This document shows, piece after piece, positions 36,263-48,478 of a stretch of 64,000 nt of DNA; positions within the stretch are counted from its first letter, which is position 1; the number at the start of each line of letters is the position of its first letter. Position numbers and translations under genes: made by a program. The notes beneath the pieces were generated by a model, which had not been told where the DNA came from, did not search any database, and saw only the letters and a program-made list of their open reading frames with translations. The DNA is taken from NCBI RefSeq assembly GCF_030052815.1, contig NC_079497.1, positions 23,822,258-23,886,257 of the forward strand, written 5' to 3'. The DNA comes from Hevea brasiliensis (lineage: Eukaryota; Streptophyta; Magnoliopsida; Malpighiales; Euphorbiaceae).

Positions 36263-39200
36263 TGTAACGCCCTCACCATAGGTAGTCCGTACATTTTATT
36301 GTTCCGATGACTAATATCTGTTTGGACAGTCAGGATGTCTAGAACTACACTTAAACTATAGTGAGGAGACATAAATTAATGAAATAAATATTAAAAAAAT
36401 ATAGGAAAAATTTTGAGAAATAAAATAAAATTTGGAGAATTTATTAATTGGTATAAATAATGAAAATAACCCGATAAGCACCATGAAGGGCTTCTTGGTC
36501 GTTTCACCCCTAGAGGTGAATTTTGACCTAAATGTGAAATTAAAATTAGGAAATAAAATAATTAACATAAATGAAATTTATGAATTTGAATTTAGAAAAT
36601 GAGAAGAGAAAGAAGAAGAGACGAAAAGGAAAGAAAAGAAAAGAAAGGAAATAGATTTATGGCATTTTAAAAAAAAAAATTAAAGTACAATAATTATAGA
36701 ATATATATAAGACACAAGAGACAAAAATTCACCAACCACAAGTCTTCTTCATCTTCCTCTTCTCTCACTTTGAGCCGACGCCATGGAAGCTTTCTCTCCC
36801 TCCATTTTCTTCTTTCTCAAAGCTTGATTTCCCAAGCTTTCTCCCCATAAAACCTTAATCTCCCTTCACAAAAAATACTCCCCACACCCTAAGGAAGCTT
36901 TAGATACCATTTGAAGAAGAGAAATTGAAGTTTGCAAGTTGGGTCACAAGGTAAGTGCAAAAATACCATTCCCTCTCTTCTTTAAATCTTGTAAGAATGA
37001 TGAGGTGAGCGAGTATTCCATGAAAATGAAAACAAATAAAAAGGAATTGAAGAACCCTAATTTTGAAAGCCATGAATCTTGTGAGGTTTGCTATTTTTAA
37101 ATGATGAAAAATGGTTCCATAAGGATGTTTGTATAGTTGAGATGATAAGAAGTGTAAAAGAGTTGAGTTTGTGAAAATTGGGTGATTGGAATTAGGGTTT
37201 ATGTATATGATATGGGGACTTTATATAAATTCTTGAAATTGAATTGGTTGAGTTGAGATTGATACTTATAGAAGTGTCATTTATGCTTATTTGGAGTTTG
37301 GAAGAAGGAGGAGATTGAAATTGGGAGTGTGAATTTTCTATAAGTTGTGTTATTGTTGAATTCAGTAGACTTTTATTGCCATATCTCCCTTTGTGTTGCC
37401 CCAATTGGTATGAGGCTGATTGGAGATATTTTGGGACATCCAAATCTTCAGTTTTCATGAAGGAATCCTACCCAAATTTTGTCAAAATCATGACCAATTC
37501 TCTGCCCAAACTCGGATGACCAAACACTAAAATCCAAAAAATGACCAAATAAATAGTACATGTTCATTTAGTCATAACTCTCTCTATACTGGTCCAAATG
37601 AACTAAAATTTATATCAATAGAAAGCTTAGACATAGGTATACAATTTTTATGAAGATCACTTAACCCAATTTTTCCTTTAACTAAGTCAAATTGTTAGCA
37701 CAAGTTGGGTCATTAAAACTGCCAACCCAGAAATTGACCAAAACACTGTTCCTTTGGTATGCCTGACCAGTCTTGGCAAAAATGCCATAACATGGTCTCC
37801 AAAGTTGGAAATTGAATGAAACTAGTGCCAAAGTTTTATAAGACATAGCACAACAATTTTTATGTTTTGACCATGCTCCAAAACCCATTGCATCCTTGGG
37901 AATATTTTAGCCAAATTTAGGAATTGAAATCTAGAAAATGTTAAGTTGAACCCAAAATGCCATTTGATATCGTGTGTTCATTTGGCCATAACTCCCACTA
38001 GGAAATTCCATTTAAGATGTGCCAATATGATATGGAAACATGATACTTAGGGCTACAACATTGATCCCGACACCTTTGTCAAATTCTAAGTATAAAGACC
38101 TTAAAAAAAGGGACAAACATACTGCCCTGAAGATTGACTATTGCCTTTATAGGATTAAGAGTCCAGGTCAATACATTGACCATAACTCACTATACTAAGC
38201 TTGAAAAATTATGAAATTGTACCTGGGAGTCCCTAAGACATAGAGGAACAAATCTTATGAAGTAACCTTCCTTAAATTATGAACTTAAGAACCTCAAAAA
38301 GTGACATACAGTCACTGTCCTGAATTGAGCCCCTGTTGGCACAAAGTACATGAGCCCAGGCCAGTTATTTGGCCATAAATAACTCCAAAAAACTTGAAAA
38401 ATTGTGATTAAAAATTCTAAGTGACCACAAGACATAGAGCAACAGTTTCTATGAAGATCACCATGCCTATAAGTGACTGCAACCTGTTCCATTAATTAGG
38501 TAAACTTTATGTCTAAAAGCTGCCTAGTTAAGGAACTAGAATCTGGAAATGAGTCAGTTATGGTTATATGACCATAACTTGAGTTCTAAAAATCAAATTG
38601 ATATAATTCAAAAAGGAAAATAAAGATAAGATATAGGGAAACAACTTCCATGAAGGAAGTGTGGCCAAATAGTGGCTGCAACATGATCAACTGGATAGGT
38701 AAAAATGAGACATAAAAACTAAAACTAAAGAATGGTCCATAAGATAAATTATCTTATGGTGGGGCATTTAACCCTAACAAGCTATTAAACACTAAACAAC
38801 TTGAAAGAGGTATGTGGGACCTATTTTCCCACTATAAAGTGATATGAACATTCAAATAAAAATGTAACAAGGTGCGATTGCCCATAGTATACCTAGACTT
38901 ATTTATTTAGTTTGGATCGATTGGTATACCAATTAGGGACCACAGATAGCAGTACTGCTTACAGAGCAAATCATGAACTGACAATATATTTCTGATATGA
39001 TTATTCTACAGGCTATATACCTATCCATTAGCCATTGTGCCTACTTTATTTCTGGCTTTACAAGCCTGACAGCGTGTCTTGTGCCCGACAACTGGCCTCG
39101 TGCCTGACAGACGTATACTGGACAGACATATAGCTGTCTAACTAGTATACACCCATGCATCCAACTTTTATAATTTGTTATAGGTTTCTTGGGCACTGAT

Positions 39201-39819
39201 AAAAAAAATTAATTAAGACTTAAAATATAATAAGTAATCATAAAAGATTCTGATAATGTTAATTGTTTCCAAAGAGCAATAAAAATGTAAAAGACCCAGA
39301 AATTATGATTTGTAGATATTAATTCATTTGTTGAATTATTGTTATTATAAATTATGTACCACTAAGCATTATGCTTAGCGTGTTGGTTTTCCAACGCATA
39401 GGTACTAGAGATCAATCCCATCAGCCGCAGCAGCAGCACCAGTAGTGCACTGACAGAGCTCTGACCAGATCTACCACCGACTAAAGTCACCTCACCAATC
39501 TTTTGTGTTTTGGTAGGGCCCATGTATAGACTAGTATTTTAGTTTATTATGTCTAGTCATGATGTATTTCATTTTGGACTTGTAATTAAACTTTGAGATT
39601 GAAATGAAAACTTGTAATTTATTATCTATGAATTTCCATATGAATGTTATAGATGATACTTCATTTTGAGATCTCATAAATAGTTGTGAATGATATGATA
39701 AAAGAGAATATGATATGAAAATGTGTGAAATGAATATGGACATGTTAACAGGTAATTAGTGAAAACCCACCAGATGCTAATAAAACAGGAGAGTCTCTGT
39801 CCGGGTCTCCACAGAAATA

Positions 39820-39901
<82 letters not shown>

Positions 39902-40033
39902 CTACACATAGAATACATGTTTTAAATCACATCAAAAGTTTACAATAGATATGATAAAACAAGATAGGGTGCTCCAGCACTGAATGTGGCACTTCTTGCT
40001 CGACTATACAGTGGATGGGTAAGGGGCGTCACA
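36263..40033 (+). repeat. Family B LTR 5
   Basis: TGTAACGCCC...GGGGCGTCACA, 3771 bp, full length. The AT microsatellite at 39822-39898 (77 bp) accounts for its extra length relative to LTR1 and LTR2. Confidence 0.9.
39822..39898 (+). repeat. (AT)n microsatellite
   Basis: Uninterrupted AT repeat of 77 bp at the same LTR position as the tracts at 25394, 33590, 34054 and 41372, which differ in length. Confidence 0.95.
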
Positions 40034-40038
40034 TTTAG

Positions 40039-40050
40039 TGGTATCAGAGC
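40039..40050 (+). other. Primer binding site (tRNA-iMet)
   Basis: TGGTATCAGAGC, exact, after LTR5. Confidence 0.9.
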
Positions 40051-40171
40051 AAAGGTTTAGGCAGTCCTAGACCTAGATAGACAGAAAGAAATAGTTGCAT
40101 CACATGCATGGGCCTTTAGATAGAGTCGAGGTGACATTAATACAGATCTGTTCTTTGTCTGTTTTATAGGA

Positions 40172-40950
40172 TCAATCGCATCTGATCCTTCAGAGCACGG
40201 ACCTCCAGGACTATAGAGGAGGAAGTAGAGAGTCGCGCACCTGCTCCTATTCGGGGGAGATGTGGTAGTAGAGCAGAGTCCTCTCGAGGTACTGTGAGTA
40301 GGGCACAGTAGGCCTTCTATAAACATATGACACAGCTGCTCTGTCAGGTCACTGGAGATATACCTCAGCCACAACCACCTCCACCTCCACAGTCACAGCC
40401 ACCACCACCACCACCACCACCTATACAGCCACCTCCACCCCCACAATCGCAACCTGTACACAGATCTCCACTAGAGAGACTGCGAAAGTATGGGGCAATT
40501 GACTTTAGAGGTAAGAGGGATGATGATCCGACCGTAGCAGGGTATTGGTTGGAGAGGATAGAGAGGGTTTTGCAGCAGCTCCACTGTACCCCAGAGCAGT
40601 AGTTAGAGTGTGCTTTATCCCTATTACAGGAGGATGCATATAGATGGTAGGTGATAGTATCGAGAATGGTACAGCCTGTACAGATCACTTGGGAGTTCTT
40701 TCTGGCTGAATTCAGAAAAAAATACATCAACCATGTGTACTTGGAGGCCAGAAGGAGAGAATTCCTAGCACTGAGACATAGGCAACTTACAGTCTCCGAA
40801 TATGAGCGGGAATTTGTGAGACTTAGTGGATATGCATTAGAGCTAATGCCTACAGAGGTTGATAAGTGCAAAAGGTTTGAGGATGGACTGAATGACAACA
40901 TCCGACTGATAGTTACATCTCACCACTTCACAAATTTCTCTCTATTAGTA
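40172..40950 (+). pseudogene. Element B gag, copy 5, truncated and start-less
   Basis: The start codon is changed (ATC at 40172 in place of ATG). Proline-rich tract near 40365-40460, capsid domain to SHHFTNFSLLV at about 40945, then a jump into LTR sequence at GGTAC. Stops occur at 40600 (TAG) and elsewhere. The C-terminal knuckles and protease are missing. Confidence 0.85.
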
Positions 40951-41530
40951 GGTACAAGAGATCAGTCCCATCACTCACAGCAACAGCACCAGTAGTGCAC
41001 TGACAAAGCTCTAACTAGATCTACCATCGACCAGAGTCACCTCACCAATCTTTTATATTTTTGTAGGGCCTATGTATAGACTAGTATTTGGGTTCATTAT
41101 GTCTAGTCATGATGTATTTCATTTTGGACTTGTAATTAAACTTTTAGATTGAAATGAAAACTTGCAATTTATTATATATGAATTTCCATATGAATGCGAT
41201 AGATGATACTTCATTTTGAGATCTCATAAATAGTTGTGAATGATATGATAAAAGAGAATATGATATGGAAATGTGTGAAATGAATATGGACATGTTAACA
41301 GGTAATTAGTGAAAACCCGCCAGATGCTAATAAAACAAGAGAGGCTCTGTCCGGTTCTCTACAGAAATAAGATATATATATATAAAAAAAAGAAATTTCT
41401 ACTCATAGAATACATGTTTTAAATGACATCAAAAGTTTACAATAGATATGATAAAACAAGATAGGGTGCTCCAGCACCAAATGTGGCACTTCTTGCTCGG
41501 CTATACAGTAGATGGGTGAGGGGCGTCACA
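40948..41530 (+). repeat. Family B LTR 6, 3' end only
   Basis: Enters at GGTACAAGAGATCAGTCCC, corresponding to about 39402 in LTR5, and ends GGGGCGTCACA at 41530, directly before the TSD GTTTA. Confidence 0.88.
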
Positions 41531-41535
41531 GTTTA

Positions 41536-42165
41536 TGTCCTTGATATTTAACCACAAGTAGGTATCCTCTTACCTAACATGAGTTTTGAAATGGACCTAG
41601 GCCTATGTACACTTTTGGTTTATGCATAGGCCTTGGTTCATTTCAACTAACACTAAGACTTATAGTTTGGATAGTAAGGCTATAAATCCAACACAACAAA
41701 TCTACTGGGGTCGAGTTGAAAGCTAGGGCTCATGGGCTTCATTGGGTGGGAGAAAGTGTCGCCCATGTGAGAGCTTGTCCATTAGGCATAACAGCTAGAG
41801 TTGTGGCACTTTTATATACTCGAAGGTGCAAGCATGGGGTGCTAGCATTCACCAATTTGCCATAGCTCAAGTGAAACTATGGCCTCCTCAGCTAGTACTA
41901 GCAGGGCTAAAAGGGTAAGTGTGATCTATGTGATACTGTAATGCAATGCAAAGAAGTTTAATAAAGGAATAATATTCCATTACCCTAATGGAGTACCATC
42001 CTCACGTAAGTTTCACCTCTTTAGATAACATTTTCTAGACATGCAATTTCTACAATCTTAATAGAATTGAGTCCACTAGTAAGTACTGTCTTCCCATAAC
42101 ACTACCACAATAGTAAGGATTTATGCCATAAAGGCACAGATAGACAAGAGTCGCCATCCATGTAA
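41536..42165 (-). other. Tat element leader region
   Basis: No coding signal. It follows the concatemer's TSD and continues the Tat sequence that stopped at 21819. Confidence 0.5.
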
Positions 42166-42172
42166 TAACTGG
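42146..42172 (-). other. Possible Tat primer binding site and LTR end
   Basis: The minus strand reads TTATTACATGGATGGCGACT then CTTGTC. TGGCGACTC-type sequences follow the LTR in some plant Ty3/Gypsy elements. I could not assign a tRNA or confirm the LTR end, because the matching 3' LTR end lies left of the window. Confidence 0.3.
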
Positions 42173-44077
42173 GATATATTCATTATTCCCTTTGAGGGAC
42201 CTCTGATTGAGGCATCAATTTCCAAAGGGACAACCAAAGAGACTTGATTAATGCATTCAATTTTCCAATAGGGTCATGGATGGCAACTTACTCCTTGCAG
42301 AGGTTCTACAACCATGATCACCATAGCCGAATGTCTAGGCTCGAGATAGTAGATATGTAAAGGCAAGGTGTTAGGCATCCGTTATGCTTGGTCTAACCTC
42401 ATTAATTCAAGTGCCAGTCCTCTACTAATATTTCTAAAAGTTTTGTTTATTATTCCTTTATCAAAGTTCTTACTAAAATGCAATTTCTAATCCTACACAC
42501 ATAAACAATCCAAATAGATGTTGCTGTTTACAAATAGTTTTTATGTACAAGTACTTCTTATCTATGGAGTTACTAAATTTGATTAAGTGACATTTACCAA
42601 GTGACTCAAATTAAATATTATTATTGACAATTTAATTTACAAAGAAACTCAATTTACAATCAACCTTAAGTTTCTATATAATTAATTTATTTATTTATTT
42701 ACCAAGTTACCCTAAGGATAATTAAACTAATTAACTTATGTACATGTTGCAATTTATTCTAACAAACAAATAAAGGCTCAAGCAATTACATCTTAAATAT
42801 ACTTATTTCTAATATGCTAATTTATTTTATTTCTTACCAAATATTTAATTACATTTAATTTGTATGCCAAAGTTGGTTTCTTATACAAAAAAGATTTAAT
42901 TTTAATTTACCTAATATTTATTTAATTAAATTTCAATACACAAATGGGTTAAAGATGCAAATAAAATTAATTTTATTATTTACCAAGTAAATTCTATTAT
43001 TACTACATATCACATACAAAATTATTATCTCAATAAGGTTTAATGGGAAATTACGTTTTAATTATTACAGTTGCCATTAGGGCAAGCTACCCTTAAAAAA
43101 GGGCCTTCTCTTCTAGTATGACAAGTTAATCCCTGTCTTACTCCCGTTAAGCTCCACTAAGCTCTATGCAATTATTGTCATTTTTGGTACTTGCCTTAGG
43201 GCTACTTATCAATGTATTTTTTAAAATAAAATAAATATTACAATTGAAAATTTAATAATTTACAATATAAAAATGGGCCAAAACTATACAATGGCCATGG
43301 GTCCATCTAACCTAATTCTAACATTTTGTAACATCATATACATCATATACATTATTAAAATTAAATCAAGATATAATTTAAAACTTGAACACAAAAAAAA
43401 TATATATAAATAAAATGAAATTTCAAGATCTGGCAGATTCTCTATCTTAATATTTGAAGTCTCTAAAAATGTCTAAACAAGTAGAAAAGAAAAATTATAG
43501 AAGAAAGATAAAATATCATATTAAATTATAAAATTAATAACTAGGTCAAAATCATTATCAAATAATTTACGAAAATTGAAACTTTTGACAATGACAAATT
43601 TGCACTATGTTTTTAAAACTGTGATATCTCTCAAACTATAAAAGATTTTTTCATGAAATCAATAGGGAAAGTTAGGCAAGATCTTGAATTTAATTTTAGA
43701 CCCAAGAATCACAAAAAAAGATGAAGAATTGAGGGAGATATGAGCCTTGAAAGTCAGATATATTGCAAATCACGATTTGCAGACACACTAATTTTGGACA
43801 GTCATAACTTACTCAATTTAACATCTTTTTTCACGATTCTTAAGGCTAAAATTATCAAAATTTAAATAAGATTACAAATATAGTTTTTATACAATTTTTA
43901 CCAAAATAGAAGTGCATGAAAATTAATTAAAAATGAAGTAACAGCAATAAGAATATGTGCAGAGTTGTTATAACCCTTAAAATTTTCACGTATATATGAA
44001 TGTTATGAATATATGACATCATCTAAATGCACATAAACATGAAAGAATATATATATATATAGCATATTCCCTAAATA
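42173..44077 (-). mobile_element. Tat element 5' LTR, 3' portion
   Basis: 43731-44077 is clearly similar to 1-12 plus 4486-4800, part of the 3' LTR of the same element; this copy lacks the solo LTR found at 13-4480. The region to the left is AT-rich and non-coding and should be the rest of the LTR, though its 3' boundary is uncertain. It is cut at 44077 by the next insertion. Confidence 0.6.
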
Positions 44078-44761
44078 TGTGACATCCTCTACTGTTCCGA
44101 TGACTAACGTCTGTTTGGATAATCAGAATGTCTGGAACCAGACTTAAACTAGAGTGAGGAGTCATAAATAACCTAAATAATGACAAGAAAAATTAAGAAA
44201 AAATTAAAAGAAATGAAATGGAGATAGGTTAAATGAGTCGAAGCTCCAGCGATGGGTAACTCTAATGGGAAGCGACAGTGAAGACAGTTAGCAACCCTAG
44301 ACCATAGGAAACCTGTGAAATAATTATTTAGGACTTAATTAAAAGAATTTATTTGAATTTATAATTCCAAAAAATGAAAAGAAATAAGCACAAAGTAAAG
44401 GAAGATAAGGAGTTATCGGGTATTATGGAAGAGACGGACATAAACTCGGTTAGAGCAAAATTTGGTCAATTAAATTTGAGGGTCCAATATTGACTAAAAA
44501 TGAGGATTATTAAACTAATGAAGTTAGATTAATTTAATTAATTGAAATTATGAAATTAAATATAATTATTGAAAAGTCAAATTCTAATGATTATAAACTT
44601 TAAAATAATTACAAAATTATCATTTCCATTTATTTACAAATACGCCATTGAATATTAAATTAATATATATAAATAATTGATTAAAATTTCTGCCATCTTC
44701 TTCCTTAGTTTCTCGTCCATATGCTTTCCCTCCACTTTCTCTCAAAATTCCTTTCTTCCAC
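44078..44761 (+). mobile_element. LTR of family A, 5' part (continues at 58818)
   Basis: Starts TGTGACATCC; compared with the LTR at 13, a few dozen bases after the start are missing. GTTCCGATGACTAACGTCTG and the conserved 5' box (about 44228-44300) follow. It is interrupted at 44762 by element C. The putative TSD is AAATA at 44073-44077; its partner would lie right of the window. Whether this is a solo LTR or one end of a longer element cannot be seen. Confidence 0.8.
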
Positions 44762-47700
44762 TGTAACACCCCAATGTTCGGTAGTGCGTTCTGCTATTCC
44801 AGTAACCAGTGTTGTCCGGACAGCTAAGATGCCTAGAACAACACTTAGATATGGATGAGGAGACATAGAATAATGAAATACAAGAAAAGAAAACACAAGA
44901 AAAACAAAGGAAAAATAATAGCAAAGAAATGTAACCAAGTTAAGCGAGCCGAGAACCCTAGCGATGGGTGACCGCACCGGGAAGTCACGGCGTGGACCGT
45001 TGACTAGCCCTGGACCGCGGGGAACCCTGGAAAATATTTTTAGGAATTAAATAGACCCCTATTGAAGTATAAATATCATTAGAAATATTAAATAAAAATT
45101 AAATAATTAGTACAAAGAAAAGTGGGAAATCGAAAAACGGACAAAACCTGGTGTTACCGAAAAATCGGGAATGCAACCCGAACTGGGGCATTGCGGTCAT
45201 TTGACACCCCGAGTTGTCTTTTGACCTAAATGTCCATTAAAAATAAATAATATTACACTTGAAAAATATAATGAAAAATTAATTTAGGGGTACCTAATAT
45301 AAATAGCAAAAATGGAGTTCAAATTAGGTAATTAACATATTTAAACATATAAAATAATTGATTTTATGTAAGTGGAGCACTATGGGGATTAAATAAATAT
45401 TATGTGGGACACTTAAGAGCTAAAATGGGCAGAATATTTCATCTTCTTCAACCTTTCAAAAGGGCAGCCGAAACCAAGAATGGAGTTCCTCCATGGATGC
45501 ATGGGTTAAAGCTTTATGCAAGCTTGATCTAAGCCACTTTCCATGCACCTTCCTTCATTAAAGTTAATCCTCACACCATGGGCAGTAGTAGATAGGCAAC
45601 AAGAAAACCAAGTTTTGGAGAGGTTTTGAAGAATTTCCAAAGTGGTAAGTTTGTATTTTTGGGTTATTGCTTCATTAAGTTTGTAAGGATGTTATGGGTG
45701 TTTGATTTATGAAGAAATTTTTGAGGTTTGATGTTGAATGTGAATGTGTACTTTTGGTAGCCATGGAAACACCTTGAAGGCAGTTTATTTGTGCTTGTAA
45801 ATGGTGAATTAAATGATTAATTAAATGTATATTGTGTAGGAAATTGTTTGGGTAATGTACACTTAGTATATGTAAATGTAAAATGAAATTTAAAGATTGG
45901 AAAGTAATGGAATGTAAGTGTACCATTGTGGCAGTTTGCTAACTCTTGAGGAATGCTGGAATTCATGCTTGGTTTATGGAATAATGATGTTAAAATGTGT
46001 TGGTTGTTATGGCAGTTTGAGTGTATGTATGGTGGTGTGAAGTGGGACATGTAAATGAGCATGAATTGGTGATTGAATTGTTGTAAATTGAGTTGGACAA
46101 ATTCTGCACTTGTTAGTGCACATTGAATGTAATTGCAAGCTGCCAAAATGACCTATAATATGTTATAAATTAAGTTTAGTTTGTGGTACAACCAGAATTG
46201 GTTTGAATGTTAAGTTTGGTGAGTGTTAAAAGTCATGCTTGATGTGTATGCAAGAATTTCAATAAGGCAGTTTGTGTTTTAGGCCTATAACTTTAAGTGT
46301 GTGGCTCCAATTGGTATGAGACCAATTGGAGGTGAAACTAGGCACAAAATGTGCCAACTTTCATGAAGGAAGCTTGCCAAAATTCTGCTTGCAAGGTAGC
46401 TTGAAAAATGACCAAATCCGGATTAAGTGCAAATGAGGTCTGAAAATTGACCGTTTGGGCAACAGTTAGTGCTTAGGCCATAACTCACTCAAAACAGGTC
46501 CAATTGACCTGAAATTTTAACCATGAATAGTTAAGACCCATATCTACAAGTCTTATGAAGACACCAAAGCCCAGAAATGACCATAAGCAAGTCAAACAGC
46601 TTGCACAAGTTCGGGTCCAAAAACTGGCCGAACCTAAAATGACCTAAAATGACCTAAAGTGACCAATTTTAGTGCAAGTTGACCAGCAATAGTAAAATGA
46701 CCATAACTTGGTCTACATAACTCAGAATGACCTGAAATTTTTTCCCGCGTTCCATAAGACATAGATCTACAAGTTTGTAGTTTTGACCAAAACCCGAAAA
46801 CCGACGGAACTAGGTCAAACTAGTATCCCGGAATCCAGCAAATTGCAAGAAAATGCAAGATACATGGAAATGAATTTGCTAACATGTACCAACCCTAAAA
46901 GACTATTGAATGTGACATATTAGTGACATTAAAACCGAATTTACCTAGAACGCATCGAGGGTCGACATATTAGGTTGACTAAGGAAATAATAGAATTCGA
47001 CAAATTAATTATTGAACCTTATTCTTAGAGACAGTTTAAATGAGCACTGAAACACTTCAAATTGAGTTTCTCAGTTAGCAAAGACTCAGGGAAGGGGAAG
47101 GAAACACTGAGTCAAAGCCAAAAAACAGTTATCAGAGGTTTGTGCACAGTTAGTTTTTAACTAATTTTGTTTTGAATATTTCATATGATTAAATGAGATA
47201 TTTTCTTATGTATTATGTTTAACAAGCATTGGATTTAATTCAATGATTATTGAAATTGTTATATTATGTATGAATTTAGCTTTGTGAAATGGTATTTCCA
47301 CAAGTATTAAGCATTGTAATGGATTGAATAAATTATATTTTTGAAAATTGTGGTAGAACATGTTTTGAATTGTGATGGTAATTTTCATGGAAAAATGCAA
47401 ATTTATGATTTGAATTGTGATGAGCATAAAAATTATTGTATATTGGAATTGAATTTGAATCGAATTATATTGTGATTTATGCTCACTAAAAGGATTGTGA
47501 TATTGTTTTATATCTCACTATAGATGCTTGACTAGGTTATTACCCATCTCTCTCATTTGTTGAGAAGACAATGGAGTTAGTTGTGTTTTGATTACCATGG
47601 TACGTGCACAGGCTTAGATTTTCCTCTGATTTGAGGTTAGATCTAAGTTTATTTTATCGTTATGGCCCTTGTGGAAGATTCATTATTGTGATGGTACTGT

Positions 47701-48293
47701 GCACGATGATTCGACCTCCCCGACCATAGGGAGTTAGAATCACAGGTATATCATAGGTATACCCATGTACATAGATTTTGATGTATGCATGTAATAATAC
47801 GTATGTAAATTATTTGAGCAGTTGTATAAAAACTCTTGTAAAACATTTTGGTATGTAATTAAATGTAAATTATCGTAAATATAAAGTTGAGATTTCATTT
47901 ACTTGAATAGTTTTGTATTATAAATTTTGAGTCTTGTAATCAATAAAATGTTTCTTTATGATGAAAGTAGTTTGAAAATGAATTGATTGTTTATTGAGAA
48001 TTGAATTGTGAATTGAAATGAAGCTATTGAAGTTGTATTTGAGAAAACATATTGGGAGCATTTTCTTTTACAGGATTGAAGAACTGTTTTCTCAAAATAC
48101 AACCAGCACTTTGCCGAAATTTTGAAAAAAAAAAATTTATAATACCAGATTTTAATCTATGACTTAAATTTCCCGAAAATTGTTTTAAAATCCCTTGTAG
48201 TATATTTAATGGATTATCGGTAGGAGAAGTACAGTAATTCATTAGGTATACTACGGGATCATGTTACATCTTATAGGGGAGTAGGGTGTGACA
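44762..48293 (+). repeat. Element C 5' LTR, 3532 bp
   Basis: TGTAACACCC...GGGTGTGACA. The conserved box is at about 44938-45010 and modules at about 46480-46800. Compared with the 3' LTR it lacks roughly 0.5 kb between about 47743 and 47746, the part with the double stem-loop. Confidence 0.92.
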
Positions 48294-48300
48294 TGTTTTG

Positions 48301-48316
48301 TGGTATCAGAGCCAGG
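48301..48316 (+). other. Primer binding site of element C (tRNA-iMet)
   Basis: TGGTATCAGAGCCAGG, 16 bases fitting the initiator tRNA 3' end, eight bases after the LTR. Confidence 0.92.
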
Positions 48317-48478
48317 TTTTAAAGTAAATTTTGAACTGTGAATTTGAAATCTTTTTGTCAGTAACTACAACTGCTCAAATGTTTGATACATATAGTACAT
48401 TTATATCATAAATATGAACTAATGGAGAGGAATCTCCTTGTGTTGGTTGTACAGGAATAGAAAATCCTATAAAAAGAT

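Larger units (their letters stand above)
21820..41530 (+). mobile_element. Concatemer of non-autonomous element B: six LTR units, five internal units (19.7 kb)
   Basis: Bounded by one perfect TSD pair, GTTTA at 21815-21819 and 41531-41535. Order: LTR1 (21820-25541), full internal region, LTR2 (27532-31242), truncated internal, LTR3 lacking its 5' part, very short internal, LTR4 3' end only, full internal, LTR5 (36263-40033), truncated internal, LTR6 3' end ending at the TSD. Each internal region begins with a tRNA-Met primer site. The full ones are about 2 kb and encode only gag and a decayed protease. A single TSD around the block indicates one insertion later expanded by unequal LTR recombination and then trimmed by deletions. 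Confidence 0.9.
1..44077 (-). mobile_element. Degenerate Tat/Ogre-type Ty3/Gypsy element, minus strand, split by nested insertions
   Basis: The oldest layer of the window. Removing the TSD-flanked insertions leaves pieces at 1-12, 4486-9239, 12700-12733, 16753-17054, 20465-21819 and 41531-44077, about 9 kb in all. In minus-strand order they give 5' LTR part, leader, gag zinc-finger-like motif, G-patch-like segment, linker, first residues of RT, a second RNase H, integrase, repeat-bearing 3' UTR, polypurine tract and 3' LTR. A second RNase H just before integrase and tandem repeats after it are known features of the Tat/Ogre group. Most of gag, RT and the first RNase H are missing, and stops and frameshifts are common, so it is long dead. 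The 3' LTR runs off the left edge, and the 5' LTR start lies right of the window or is lost. Confidence 0.8.

Noticed and set aside
40365..40901. 178-codon minus-strand frame with glycine-rich C-terminus (similar at 25874)
   Set aside because: It is the antisense of the gag proline-rich and capsid region.
48301..48316. tRNA gene at the TGGTATCAGAGC sites
   Set aside because: Only the complement of a tRNA 3' end is present, at LTR borders; these are primer sites, not genes.
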